Notes: generated by a model not told the origin, from the letters alone. A stretch of 39,106 nucleotides of DNA from Clostridia bacterium (GCA_027314765.1 DAHVAF010000006.1:1-39106); one strand, 5' to 3'. Shown: positions 1 to 7,603, counted from the stretch's first letter. A program made the numbers and translations.

Positions 1-1369
1 GGCGCGGTACGGCACCTTCACGGCCGCCCAGGCCCTGGCCCCGGCCATCGAGATCGCCGAGCACGGCTTCCCCGTGTACGGCTTCATGCACAACAACATC
101 GCGCGCCAGGCCGACCTCTACCGGCGCTGGCCCTCGACGGCGGCGATCTTCCTGCCGGGCGGGCGCGTGCCCGAGGTGGGGGAGATCTTCGTACAGCGCG
201 ACGCGGCGGCCCTGCTGCGGCGCCTGGCCGCGGCGCCGAACGCGCGCGACGCCTTCTACCACGGCGAGGTCGCGCAGCGCATGGCCGCCTTCGCGCAGGC
301 GGAGGGCGGCCTGCTGACCGAGGCGGACCTGGCCGAGTTCCACGTCCAGGAGGAGGCGCCCGTGGTCGCCCGCTACAGGGACTATGAGATCTGGGGCTGC
401 GGGCCGTGGTGCCAGGGGCCGGTGCTGGGGCAGTTGCTGCAGGTCATGGAGAGCTTCGACGTGCGTGCCTTGGGCCACAATACCCCGGCCTACATCCACA
501 CCCTGACCGAGGCCGTGAAACTGGCCATGGCCGATCGCGAGCACTACGTGGGCGACCCGGAGTTCGTGTCCGTGCCTTTGGACGGCATGATGGCGCGGGC
601 GTACGCCCGCGACCAGAGCCGCCGCATCGACCCGCGCCGCGCGTTCGACGGGCTGCCGGCGCCGGGCGACCCCTGGCGCTACGACGCCACGGCCTGGCGC
701 GGCCACGACCTCGCGCCCCGCCTGCCGCCCTGTGCCGGGCCGGCCGCCGTCACCCTGCCGCCGCCCGCGGCCGTGCACGCGCCGGCCGAGGACACCAGCT
801 ATGTGGGCGTGATCGACCGCGACGGCAACTGCTTCTCGGCCACCCCGTCTGACCCGGCGGCCTACTCGCCCGTGGTGCCGGGGCTGGGGCTGCCGCTCTC
901 CGCGCGGGCGCGCCAGAACCGCCTGGAGCCCGGCCACCCGGCTGTGGCGGGCCCCTGGCGGCGGCCGCGGCTCACGCCGATGCCGGCCATCATCCACCGC
1001 GGCGGGCGGCCGTGGGCGTGCATGGGCACCCCGGGCGGGGATGTGCAGCCGCAGGCCATGGCCCAGGTCTTCCTCAACATGGCCGAGTTCGGCATGAACC
1101 CCCAGGACGCCGTGGAGGCGCCGCGCTTTGCCACGTACTCCTTCCCGAATTCCTTCTGCCCGCACACCTACGAGCCGGGCGTGCTGCGGGTCGAGGGCCG
1201 CGTGGCGGCCGGGGTGCGGGACGAGTTGGCGGGCCTCGGCCACCGGGTCGAGACCTGGCCGGACTGGGAGTGGGAGGCCGGCGCGGTGCTGGCCGTGTGC
1301 GCCGAGCCCGGCGGCCTGCTGAAGGGCGCGGCCGACCCGCGGCGGGAGGGGTACGCGATCGGGTGGTGA
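1..1369 (+). CDS. Gamma-glutamyltransferase family protein, 3' part (5' end outside window)
   Basis: The reading frame is open from base 2 and enters already inside the large-subunit region (RYGTFTAAQALAPAIEIAE, then HNNIARQADLYRR), so the true start lies upstream. The family is made as a precursor that self-cleaves at a Thr and transfers or hydrolyses gamma-glutamyl (or acyl) groups, usually outside the cytoplasm. The likely processing and nucleophile Thr is codon 794-796 in DTSYVGVIDRDGN, where GGTs usually have TTHFSVVD, so the His after the Thr pair is replaced by Tyr. The small subunit keeps the oxyanion-type GTPGGD motif and an LTPMPAII segment. The usual MDDFS substrate-lid motif is not recognisable, so the substrate may not be glutathione. 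Family assignment is firm; specificity is open. Confidence 0.88.
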   Translation, partial: ARYGTFTAAQALAPAIEIAEHGFPVYGFMHNNIARQADLYRRWPSTAAIFLPGGRVPEVGEIFVQRDAAALLRRLAAAPNARDAFYHGEVAQRMAAFAQAEGGLLTEADLAEFHVQEEAPVVARYRDYEIWGCGPWCQGPVLGQLLQVMESFDVRALGHNTPAYIHTLTEAVKLAMADREHYVGDPEFVSVPLDGMMARAYARDQSRRIDPRRAFDGLPAPGDPWRYDATAWRGHDLAPRLPPCAGPAAVTLPPPAAVHAPAEDTSYVGVIDRDGNCFSATPSDPAAYSPVVPGLGLPLSARARQNRLEPGHPAVAGPWRRPRLTPMPAIIHRGGRPWACMGTPGGDVQPQAMAQVFLNMAEFGMNPQDAVEAPRFATYSFPNSFCPHTYEPGVLRVEGRVAAGVRDELAGLGHRVETWPDWEWEAGAVLAVCAEPGGLLKGAADPRREGYAIGW

Positions 1370-1389
1370 CGCCACGCAGCGGCGTCACC
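1365..1389 (+). terminator. Perfect 9-bp hairpin overlapping the GGT stop codon
   Basis: GGTGACGCC (1365-1373), loop ACGCAGC, GGCGTCACC (1381-1389). The left arm contains the TGA stop (1367-1369). There is no T-tract, so this is either a U-less terminator or an mRNA-end stabiliser. Confidence 0.5.
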
Positions 1390-1400
1390 TGAGCCTAACT

Positions 1401-1419
1401 GGACTTAGTCCGCTACAAT
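1401..1419 (+). promoter_or_regulatory. Candidate vapBC promoter and operator
   Basis: A perfect inverted repeat GGACT-T-AGTCC (1401-1411) sits 2 bp upstream of a strong -10-like TACAAT (1414-1419). No good -35 is visible. VapB-type antitoxins usually autorepress by binding inverted repeats at their own promoter, and this spot, 17 bp before the vapB ATG, fits. The role is inferred from position and symmetry only. Confidence 0.4.
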
Positions 1420-1435
1420 GTCCTGGGGTGAACCC

Positions 1436-1663
1436 ATGCCGAAGGTCGTCAACGTGCACGAGGCAAAGACCCACCTGTCACGGTTGCTGGAAGAGGTACT
1501 GGCCGGTCAGGAGATCATTCTCGCCAAGGGCGGTAAGCCATGCGCGAAGCTTGTTCCGATCGGACCCGTCCCCCCGCGGGAGCTTGGCTTCCTGAAGATG
1601 AAGATCCCGCCCGAATTCTTTGAGCCCCTGCCGGAAGACGAGCTCAAGCGGTGGGAATCGTGA
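1436..1663 (+). CDS. vapB: Type II antitoxin, Phd/YefM family
   Basis: This 75-residue protein begins MPKVVNVHEAKTHLSRLLEEV, the classic Phd/YefM N-terminal fold (beta strand, then the helix with A-K-x-x-L-S-x-L). GQEIILAKGGKPCAKLVPI follows, then a Pro/acidic tail (LPEDELKRWES) that would wrap the toxin. It neutralises the PIN RNase encoded next and probably represses the operon. ATG 1436 is preferred over ATG 1418 because GGGGTG (1425-1430) sits just upstream and because homologues start at M-x-x-V-N. The stop overlaps the toxin start as GTGA (1660-1663), indicating translational coupling. Confidence 0.87.
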   Translation: MPKVVNVHEAKTHLSRLLEEVLAGQEIILAKGGKPCAKLVPIGPVPPRELGFLKMKIPPEFFEPLPEDELKRWES

Positions 1664-2046
1664 CCCTCCTCCTTGACACGCACGCGCTGCTCTGGGCGGT
1701 CGCCGATCCGGCCGCGCTTTCGGATCGTGCTCGCTCCCTTCTCGCCGATCCTGGCAACGCCCTGGTCGTGTCGAGCGTGTCCGCATGGGAGATTGCAACG
1801 AAGTACCGACTGGGGCGCCTGCCTGAAGCTCAGGTGCTGCTGTCGGCCTTCGACCTGCAGCTTGCACGATTGCGGGCCGACGAGCTTGCGATCTCAACCC
1901 GGCACGCGTTGACGGCCGGGACATTCCCGGGCCGCCACCGCGACCCCTTCGACCGGATGCTTGCGGCGCAGGCACTTCACGAAAGCTTGCCTCTCCTATC
2001 GTCCGACGCCGCCTTCGCCGAGTTTCCGATCGAGACCCTCTGGTAA
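1660..2046 (+). CDS. vapC: PIN-domain toxin RNase (VapC-like)
   Basis: A 128-residue PIN-domain protein. The acidic catalytic set is intact: D6 in LLLDTHALLW, E44 in SAWEIATKYRLG, D95 and D98 in HRDPFDRML, and D116 in LLSSDAAF. It is an Mg-dependent endoribonuclease, and family members typically cut tRNA or rRNA. GTG 1660, overlapping the antitoxin stop, gives MTLLLDTHALLW, the usual family N-terminus. GTG 1651 would add three residues. The T/HALLW variant places it with the subfamily commonly paired with Phd-type antitoxins, as here. Its TAA stop shares one base with the ATG of the next gene (TAATG, 2044-2048). Confidence 0.88.
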   Translation: MTLLLDTHALLWAVADPAALSDRARSLLADPGNALVVSSVSAWEIATKYRLGRLPEAQVLLSAFDLQLARLRADELAISTRHALTAGTFPGRHRDPFDRMLAAQALHESLPLLSSDAAFAEFPIETLW

Positions 2047-2458
2047 TGCCCGCTAGCCGGCGCTATGTCGTGGCCCGTGTCGACGAGATCCCGCCGGGCA
2101 CGCGCCGCATCGTCACCATCGAGGGGCGCTCGGTCGGCGTGCTGAACGTCGGCGGCACTTTCCACGCCCTGCGCAACGCCTGTCCCCACCAGGGGGGCCC
2201 CTCTGCCTCGACCGCATCCTGCCGCTGGCGACGGCGGCGCGGCCCTTCGAGATCGCCTTCGACCCCAGTCGAAGGATCCTCCAGTGCCCGTGGCACGGCT
2301 GGGAGTTCGACGTCGCGTCGGGCAGGTCGGTGTTCAATCCCCACCGCACCCGGGTCAAGGCCTACGATGTCAGCGTGGGGGAGCCGGCGGAGGACCACGT
2401 CGTCCTGGAGACCTTCCGGGTCACGGTGGAGGGCGACGCCGTCATCGTCCACGCGTAG
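2046..2458 (+). pseudogene. Rieske [2Fe-2S] ferredoxin, frameshifted in a G run
   Basis: The first frame gives YVVARVDEIPPGTRRIVT up to ACPHQGG, the first Rieske cluster box (C-x-H). After the six-G run at 2192-2197 the reading continues one frame over as PLCLDRILPLATAARPFEIA, then ILQCPWHGWEFDVASG (second box C-x-x-H), and ends VEGDAVIVHA at TAG 2456-2458. A seventh G would restore a single protein of about 137 residues, the normal length for a stand-alone Rieske ferredoxin or oxygenase subunit. This is either a real inactivating deletion, programmed slippage, or a homopolymer assembly error. Stand-alone Rieske proteins often sit beside Amidohydro_2 hydrolases, as here, so this was probably one catabolic unit. 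Confidence 0.8.
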
Positions 2459-2512
2459 GGTAAGCGCGGGTCATCCCGCGCGCACACGGGTGAGACGGGA
2501 GGAGGGGCCGCC

Positions 2513-3693
2513 GTGCCGCAGCCGCGCCTTCCGCTCATCGACTGCGACGTGCACCAGCGCCTGGCGAGCCCGAAGGACCTGCGGCCGTACCTGCCGCGGG
2601 CCTACCAGGACGACCTGGGCCAGTTCGGCCTGCACATGCCGTCGGCGGGGTATCCGAACGGCGGCGACCGCGGCTACCGGGCGGATGCCTGGGTCGGGAT
2701 GACGCGAGCTGGAGCCGCGAAGCGGCGGAGGCGAAGCTGGGTCGAAGCGGCGCCGGGATGGAGCGAGCCGCGAGACCAGGATGGAGCAAGCCGAGCGACA
2801 AGGACGGCGCCATGGTCGGCTCGGACTACGACCTGATGAGGGAGCAGATCCTGGACGCCCACGACGTGCGGTACGCGATCCTGCTCGGCCAGGAGCTCCG
2901 ACCCATGAGCACGCTTCCGGACGCGGATGATGCGGCGGCGCTGGCCGCCGCATACAACGACATGCTGTGCGAGCGCTGGCTCGCGCGCGATCCGCGTCTG
3001 CTCGGCGCGATCCTCGTCGCCACACAGGATCCGCAGGGCGCGGCCCGCGAGATCCGGCGGACGGGGGCGCGCAGGGAGATGGTGGAGGTCCTGCTGTCGG
3101 ACGGGGCGCCGATGCCCCACGGCCGGCGGTACTACGACCCCATCCACCAGGCGTGCGCGGAGGTGGGGCTGCCCGTGGCGATCCACACGGGGAGCGAGGG
3201 GCCATCGCCCGTGGGCTGGGGCTCCTACCCCATCGAGCACCGGCAGGCGCGTCCCATGGGCTACATGGCGCACCTCGCCAGCATGGTCTTCGAGGGCCTC
3301 TGGGAGCGCTTCCCCACGCTGCAGGTCGTGTTCATCGAGGGCGGCGATTGCATCCGGCGAGCCTGCCGCCGTCCATGGCTCCGGTGGCTGCCGACCTACC
3401 TGTGGCGGCTGGACTCCGACTGGCGCGGGCTGCGCCGCTTCCGCGAGTGGGTGGGGTATGGGCCCAAGACCCTCCAGCGGATCCTCCGGCTGCAGCGCCT
3501 GCTGCTCCTGGCCGAGGGCGGCGCCGGCGCACTGGGCGACCTCGCGGTGGCGGCAGGCTATGCCGACCAGGCGCACATGACCCGAGAGGTCGGCGCGCTG
3601 GCGGGGATCACGCCACGGCTGCTGGTGGCGGCCGGCGGCGCCACGCTCGGCATGTCCGATCTGTTCAAGACAGGGCCCCGAGCGCCAGGCTAG
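2513..3693 (+). pseudogene. Broken Amidohydro_2-family hydrolase joined to an AraC-type DNA-binding domain
   Basis: GTG 2513 starts PLIDCDVHQRLASPKDLRPY, the metal-binding N-terminus (D-x-H) of the Amidohydro_2 family, behind a good GGGAGGAGGGG site. At about 2693 the homology breaks into a roughly 120-bp low-complexity insert that also changes frame. It resumes at 2812 with VGSDYDLMREQILDAH and continues through LPVAIHTGSEG to QVVFIEGG. About eleven extra residues (within 3346-3384) then interrupt the usual GG-WLPTYLWRLD. After WRGLRRF (about 3434-3441) the hydrolase is replaced by VGYGPKTLQRILRLQRLL and LAVAAGYADQAHMTREV, the second helix-turn-helix of AraC regulators. The C-terminal half of the hydrolase is therefore missing. 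An active enzyme is unlikely; the 2758-3693 ORF (311 residues) might still be translated. Confidence 0.78.
2693..2812 (+). repeat. Low-complexity insert with 23-bp tandem units inside the hydrolase pseudogene
   Basis: It contains a small perfect hairpin GCCGC-GAA-GCGGC (2714-2726) and two imperfect 23-bp units starting ATGGAGC at 2758 and 2781 (19 of 23 bases equal). The insert is bordered by similar sequences TGGGTCGG (2690) and TGGTCGG (2813). It has no similarity I recognise to a coding domain. Confidence 0.6.
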
Positions 3694-3720
3694 GCTGGCC
3701 GGGGGAGGGGTTGATCCGTC

Positions 3721-4134
3721 ATGCGCGTCCTCTTCGTCGCTGGTTTTGGACCCATCGCGACCGATGTCGGTGCCGCCCGCGCGTTCTACGCCGACGCCCT
3801 CGGCCTCCGCTTCCAGGCCGACGGTGACTACCTGCACACGGGCGAGCTGGCCGGCGTCAAGCACTTCGCCCTGTGGCCGCTCGGCCAGGCGGCCCAGTCG
3901 TGCTTCGGCACGGAGGCGTGGCCCGCCGACCTGCCGGTGCCGCAGGCGTGGCTGGAGTTCGACGTGGACGACGTGGCCGCGGCCAGCGCCGAGCTGCAGG
4001 ACCGGGGCTACCGCCTGCTGGTGGCGGACCGGCTGGAGCCCTGGGGGCAGACGGTCACGCGGCTGCTGGGGCCGGAGGGCCTATTGCTGGGGATCACGCT
4101 CTCCCCGCACCTGCGGGAGGGCGGCGGGACGTAG
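3721..4134 (+). CDS. VOC (glyoxalase/bleomycin resistance) family protein
   Basis: A 137-residue single-domain VOC protein. The N-terminal beta-alpha-beta unit reads FGPIATDVGAARAFYADALGLRF, and the second unit contains WLEFDVDDVAAASAELQDRGYRLLVADRLEPWGQTVTRLLGPEGLLLGI, ending as VOC folds do with a G-x-L-x-G-I strand. Family members are metal-dependent isomerases, dioxygenases or drug-binding proteins; the substrate cannot be read from the sequence. The start ATG follows GGGGGAGGGG by about ten bases. It lies 27 bp after the hydrolase pseudogene and directly before a second, unlike VOC gene. Confidence 0.82.
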   Translation: MRVLFVAGFGPIATDVGAARAFYADALGLRFQADGDYLHTGELAGVKHFALWPLGQAAQSCFGTEAWPADLPVPQAWLEFDVDDVAAASAELQDRGYRLLVADRLEPWGQTVTRLLGPEGLLLGITLSPHLREGGGT

Positions 4135-4161
4135 CCGGATGCCCCCGAGGAGGCGCGCGAA

Positions 4162-4590
4162 CTGGACGAGCCCAGGCTCCAGCAGCTCAACCTCGTCGTC
4201 TGGAGCATGGAGGCGAGTGTCGCATTCTACCGCCGGCTGGGCGTGAGGATCCCCGACGCGTCGCCTGAAAGGCCCGACTATCATCGTACTGCGGAGCCAG
4301 CGGCGTCCGGCCAGGGCGTGGCAATCGAGCTCGACACCGTGCCGTTCGCGAGGACCTGGGATCACGGCTGGACGGGCGGCGTGGTGCTCGGTTTCCGCGT
4401 GGAGAGCCGCGCGCGGGTGGATGAAATCTACGCCGACCTGACGGGTGCCGGCTACCGCGGGCAGCAGCCGCCCTTCGACGCCTTCTGGGGCGCCCGGTAT
4501 GCGGTGGTGGAGGACCCGGACGGGAATCCGGTCGGGATCATGAGCCCGCGGGATCCGGCGATGGGGTCCCGCCCACCGGACGGCGGCTGA
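4162..4590 (+). CDS. VOC family protein, probable CTG start
   Basis: The first ATG (4207) would cut into the first strand of the fold. In-frame sequence upstream reads LDEPRLQQLNLVVWSMEASVAF, the typical VOC beginning. The only plausible initiator is CTG 4162, placed 8 nt after a strong GAGGAGG (4147-4153). The frame closes upstream at the previous gene's TAG (4132-4134). The rest is a normal VOC domain: VAIELDTVPFA, GVVLGFRVESRARVDEIYADLTGAGY and WGARYAVVEDPDGNPVGIMSP, with the last strand in the usual place. The product is 142 residues. It forms a pair with the preceding VOC gene, 27 bp away. The substrate is unknown. Confidence 0.75.
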   Translation: MDEPRLQQLNLVVWSMEASVAFYRRLGVRIPDASPERPDYHRTAEPAASGQGVAIELDTVPFARTWDHGWTGGVVLGFRVESRARVDEIYADLTGAGYRGQQPPFDAFWGARYAVVEDPDGNPVGIMSPRDPAMGSRPPDGG

Positions 4591-4868
4591 GCTTCCTGGG
4601 CCGGCCGCTCGCGGCCTGCCGGACCGCTGCGGGCTGCGCCATGGCCAGAAGCACCAAGCACATGGTGGCGCGGCGCGCACGGCGTGAACGGCGGGCGCCG
4701 CGCGGCCGTGCGATGCGGTCGCGATGGCGGAGCCTGCGGCCCGGTGCTTCACCCGCCGGCCGCCGTCTGCAGGGCCGGCCGGCTGGGGGCAGGGTCCGGC
4801 ACACATCACGCTGGGGATGTCCAGCAGCCACCGCAGCGGCAGTGTGGCGCGCATGCTAGGGTGTCGTC
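4591..4868 (+). promoter_or_regulatory. Spacer before yigZ ending in a leaderless-type promoter
   Basis: No convincing gene is seen in these 278 bases. At its end TAGGGT (4857-4862) lies exactly six bases before the yigZ ATG (4869). This is the TAnnnT-N6-ATG geometry that yields leaderless transcripts in many high-GC bacteria. Confidence 0.4.
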
Positions 4869-5456
4869 ATGGCCGAGCCCGAGACCCCCTACGTCACCCT
4901 CGCCGGTCCGGGTGCCGCGAGCCTGGTCGTGCGGCGCTCGCGGTTTCTAGCCCACGCCGTCCCCGTGGCGGACGCCGAAGGGCTGGCCGCGTGGCTGGCT
5001 GACGTGCGCGCGCGGCACCACGAAGCGCGGCACGTGCCGTACGCCTGGGTTGGGCTCGAGGGCGCGAGCCGGATGTCCGACGACGGGGAGCCCGGCGGCA
5101 CCGGCGGACGGCCCTGTCTCGGTGCGCTGACCCGCCATGAGCTGCGGGGCGCCGCAGTGGCGGTGGCGCGCATTTACGGCGGGGTCCAGCTGGGCGCCGC
5201 CAATCTCGGGCGAGCCTACGGGGAGGCGGCGTCGGCGGCGGTCGCGGCCGCGGGCGTCGTGCAGCGGCGGCCGGAGCGGTGGGTGCGCCTGACGGTGGCC
5301 TACGCCGACCTCGACCGGGCGGAGCGGGCCCTCGCCCAGGCCGGGGCCAGGGTGACGGAGCGGGGCTTTGCCGAGTCGCCAACCCTGGGCGCATGGGTGC
5401 CCGTGGACGCCCTCGACGCGCTGCGCGAAGCCCTGCCGAGGGCGACGTGGGGCTGA
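4869..5456 (+). CDS. yigZ: YigZ/IMPACT (UPF0029) family protein
   Basis: A 195-residue protein with the conserved N-terminal YigZ blocks: RRSRFLAHAVPVADAEG (R-x-S-x-F), HHEARHVPYAWV, SDDGEPGGTGGRPCL (DDGEP-GTAG-P box) and VARIYGGVQLGAANLGRAY (the RY-GG-LG-GGL-RAY box). A C-terminal DUF1949-type ferredoxin-like domain follows from about residue 135 (VRLTVAYADLDRAERALAQAG). The family is related to eukaryotic IMPACT and may act on ribosome-associated processes; its biochemical role is unsettled. GGVQLGAAN has A where most members have G. Expression is probably from the TAGGGT promoter directly upstream. The 3' end (from 5321) is repeated twice downstream in decayed form. Confidence 0.9.
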   Translation: MAEPETPYVTLAGPGAASLVVRRSRFLAHAVPVADAEGLAAWLADVRARHHEARHVPYAWVGLEGASRMSDDGEPGGTGGRPCLGALTRHELRGAAVAVARIYGGVQLGAANLGRAYGEAASAAVAAAGVVQRRPERWVRLTVAYADLDRAERALAQAGARVTERGFAESPTLGAWVPVDALDALREALPRATWG

Positions 5457-5740
5457 GGGCGGCAGAGGGGAGCGGGCTCCGGCCCAGGCCGGGGCGAGGG
5501 TGACCGCGCGGGGGCTTTGCTGAGGTGCCCGCCCTGGGCGCCTGGGGTCCGCGGATGCCCTCGACGCGCTGCGTGAAGTGCCGCCGAGGGTGACGTGGGG
5601 GTGAGGGCGGCAGGGTGGGGGAGCAGGCCCGGGCCCCGACCGGGGAAGGGTGACCGAGCGAGGCTTTGTCGAGCTCCCATCCCAATGCGCATGGGTGCCC
5701 GCGGGCGCCCTCGACGCGCCGCGGTGCTCGGAAGGGCGGC
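5321..5740 (+). repeat. Three tandem copies of the yigZ 3' end, period about 150 bp
   Basis: Unit 1 (5321-5468) is the live gene's last 45 codons plus TGAGGGCGGCAGAGG. Unit 2 (5469-5619) and unit 3 (5620 to about 5740) repeat it with substitutions and small indels. Landmarks recur in order: GAGCGGGC/GAGCAGGC, GGGTGACC/GGGTGACG, GGCTTTG, GCATGGGTGCCC (units 1 and 3) and CCTCGACGCG. Repaired for one-base indels, unit 2 reads RVTARGFAEVPALGAW and unit 3 reads TERGFVELPSQCAWVP, against TERGFAESPTLGAWVP in the gene. The copies thus look like remnants of related coding sequence rather than recent slippage. Confidence 0.85.
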
Positions 5741-5781
5741 GGAGCGCGCGTGGCCAATGACCTTCACGGAGGGATCACGCG

Positions 5782-6369
5782 GTGGAGCAAGCGGCCCGTG
5801 CGGCGACCCGGCGCGGCCTGCGCCTGGAGTACGCGACACTGGGCTGGAACGTCGTGGGCACCGTCGTCGTGGTCGTCGCGGCGCTGGCGGCGCGCTCGGT
5901 GGCCCTGGCCGGCTTCGGCCTCGACTCCCTGCTCGAGATCTTCGCGTCGGTGGTCGTGGTCTGGCAGCTGACGGGCGCCGACCCCGCCCGCGAGCACCGG
6001 GCGATGCGCCTCATCGGCTACGCCTTCTTCGCCCTCGGCGTGTACATCCTCGCGCAGACGGCCGTGACGCTGCTCGCCCACATCCGCCCGGCCCCCTCGC
6101 CCGGCGGCATCGCCTGGCTGGCGGCGACCCTGATCGCCATGCTGCTGCTGGCCTATGGCAAGCGGGTGACCGGCGCCGCCCTCGGCAACCCGGTGCTGCT
6201 GACGGAGTCCCGCGTGACGCTGATCGACGCGCTGCTGGCCGCCGCGGTGCTGGCCGGCCTCGCCCTCAACGCCGCCCTCGGCTGGTGGTGGGCCGACCCC
6301 CTGGCCGGCCTCGCCATCGTCTACTACGGCGTCAAGGAGGGCCTTGCCGCCATTCGGGGAGGGGAATAG
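5782..6369 (+). CDS. CDF-like cation transporter (membrane domain only)
   Basis: A 195-residue protein with about six hydrophobic segments: WNVVGTVVVVVAALAARSVALAGF, FASVVVVWQL, LIGYAFFALGVYILAQTAVTLLAHI, IAWLAATLIAMLLLAYG, LLAAAVLAGLALNAAL and the final WWADPLAGLAIVYYGVKEG. GFGLDSLLEIFASVVVVW and ESRVTLIDALLAAAVL correspond to the second and fifth helices of cation diffusion facilitators, which carry the Asp-rich metal site and exchange divalent metal for protons. No C-terminal cytoplasmic domain is present, as in the short cation transporter branch. GTG 5782 is supported by GGAGGG (5768-5773), 8 nt upstream. The next gene starts 3 nt after the stop. Confidence 0.75.
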   Translation: MEQAARAATRRGLRLEYATLGWNVVGTVVVVVAALAARSVALAGFGLDSLLEIFASVVVVWQLTGADPAREHRAMRLIGYAFFALGVYILAQTAVTLLAHIRPAPSPGGIAWLAATLIAMLLLAYGKRVTGAALGNPVLLTESRVTLIDALLAAAVLAGLALNAALGWWWADPLAGLAIVYYGVKEGLAAIRGGE

Positions 6370-6372
6370 CGG

Positions 6373-7557
6373 GTGGATACGGCCGAGGTTGTGATCGTGG
6401 GCGGCGGCGTCATCGGGGCGAGCACCGCCTTCCATCTGGCGAAGGCGGGCGTGCGGCGCGTCACCCTGGTGGAGCGCCGGCAGCTCGGCGCGGGCGCCAG
6501 CGGCAAGAGCGGCGCTGTCGTGCGCATGCACTACACCAACCCGCATGAGTCCCGGCTTGCCCACGAAAGCCTCAGATACTTTCAGAACTGGCCCGACGCC
6601 GTCGGCGCCGGGGCCTGCGGCTTCGAGGCCTGCGGCTTCGTCGAGATGGTGGCGCCCGAGCACGAGGGACAGCTCCGGGCGAACGTGGCCGCCCAGCAGG
6701 CCATCGGCATCCGCACGAGCATCATCGCCGCCCGCGACCTCGCGGAGCTGGTGCCGGGGCTGCGCCTCGACGGCCTCGGGCCCGCCGCGTACGAGCCCGA
6801 CAGCGGCTTCGCCGACCCCAACGCGACGCTCTTCGGCTTCATCGCCGCGGCCCGCGCCCTGGGCGTCGAGGTGCGAACCCAGGTGGAGGTCGCGGCCATT
6901 CGCGTCTCGGGCGGCCGCGTGGCCGGCGTGGACACCAGCCAGGGTCCGATCGACGCTCCCCGCGTGGTCCTGGCGCCCGGCGCCTGGGCTGCGCGCCTGA
7001 TCGCGCCCCTCGGCCTGGACTTCGGGCTGGTCCCTCACCGCGTGCAGGTCGCCATCTTCCGCTGGCCGCTCGGCTTCAGCCGGCGCCACCCCGTGATGAT
7101 CGACGCGACGCAGGGCTTCTGGTTTCGGCCGGAGGGCGCCGCCGCCACCCTGGTCGGGCTCGAGACCGGCATCGAGGGCACGGACGTCGACGGTCTGGAC
7201 GAGGGCGTCGACACGGACTACGTGGCGGATGGCCGCCGCCGCCTGGCGACGCGCCTGCCGGCCTTCGCCGCCGCCACGATGCGGGGCGGCTGGGCGGGTC
7301 TGATCACGCTCAGCCCGGACGAGCGGCCGATCATCGACCAGATCCCGTCCGTCCCCGGCCTTTACTGCATGCTGGGGGACAGCGGCACCTCGTTCAAGAC
7401 GGCGCCGGCCATCGGCCGCTGCCTGGCGGAGTGGATCACCAGCGGCAGGCCGCAGCTGATGGACCTGACGCCATTCCGCTCGACCCGCTTCGCGGAGGGC
7501 AGGCCCTGGCATGATGAGACCGGCTACGGCTGGCAGCATCGGACGGTGTCGCGCTGA
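6373..7557 (+). CDS. FAD-dependent oxidoreductase, DAO (sarcosine/glycine oxidase-like) family
   Basis: A 394-residue flavoprotein. The N-terminal Rossmann fingerprint VVIVGGGVIGASTAFHLAKAG (G-x-G-x-x-G) is followed by the acidic ribose-binding E in VTLVERRQLGAGASGKSGA. The middle holds the substrate-binding domain, and the C-terminal FAD contact is MLGDSGTSFKTAPAIGRCLAEW. This family oxidises C-N bonds of amino acids and N-methyl amino acids (D-amino acids, sarcosine, glycine) with oxygen or an electron carrier. It resembles the beta-type or monomeric sarcosine oxidases; the exact amine is not readable. GTG start, 3 nt after the transporter stop, so the two are probably co-transcribed. Confidence 0.86.
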   Translation: MDTAEVVIVGGGVIGASTAFHLAKAGVRRVTLVERRQLGAGASGKSGAVVRMHYTNPHESRLAHESLRYFQNWPDAVGAGACGFEACGFVEMVAPEHEGQLRANVAAQQAIGIRTSIIAARDLAELVPGLRLDGLGPAAYEPDSGFADPNATLFGFIAAARALGVEVRTQVEVAAIRVSGGRVAGVDTSQGPIDAPRVVLAPGAWAARLIAPLGLDFGLVPHRVQVAIFRWPLGFSRRHPVMIDATQGFWFRPEGAAATLVGLETGIEGTDVDGLDEGVDTDYVADGRRRLATRLPAFAAATMRGGWAGLITLSPDERPIIDQIPSVPGLYCMLGDSGTSFKTAPAIGRCLAEWITSGRPQLMDLTPFRSTRFAEGRPWHDETGYGWQHRTVSR

Positions 7558-7603
7558 GCCAGCCTGAGCCCGCGCCCTGCGGTTCCTCAGTTCACTGCGC
7601 ACG

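Noticed and set aside
4538-4831. Minus-strand ORF containing MCLVLLAMAQ, reminiscent of the start of NRDE/TANGO2 proteins
   Set aside because: Only seven or eight residues fit; the rest is Arg/Pro/Ala-rich shadow sequence and no NRDE motif follows.
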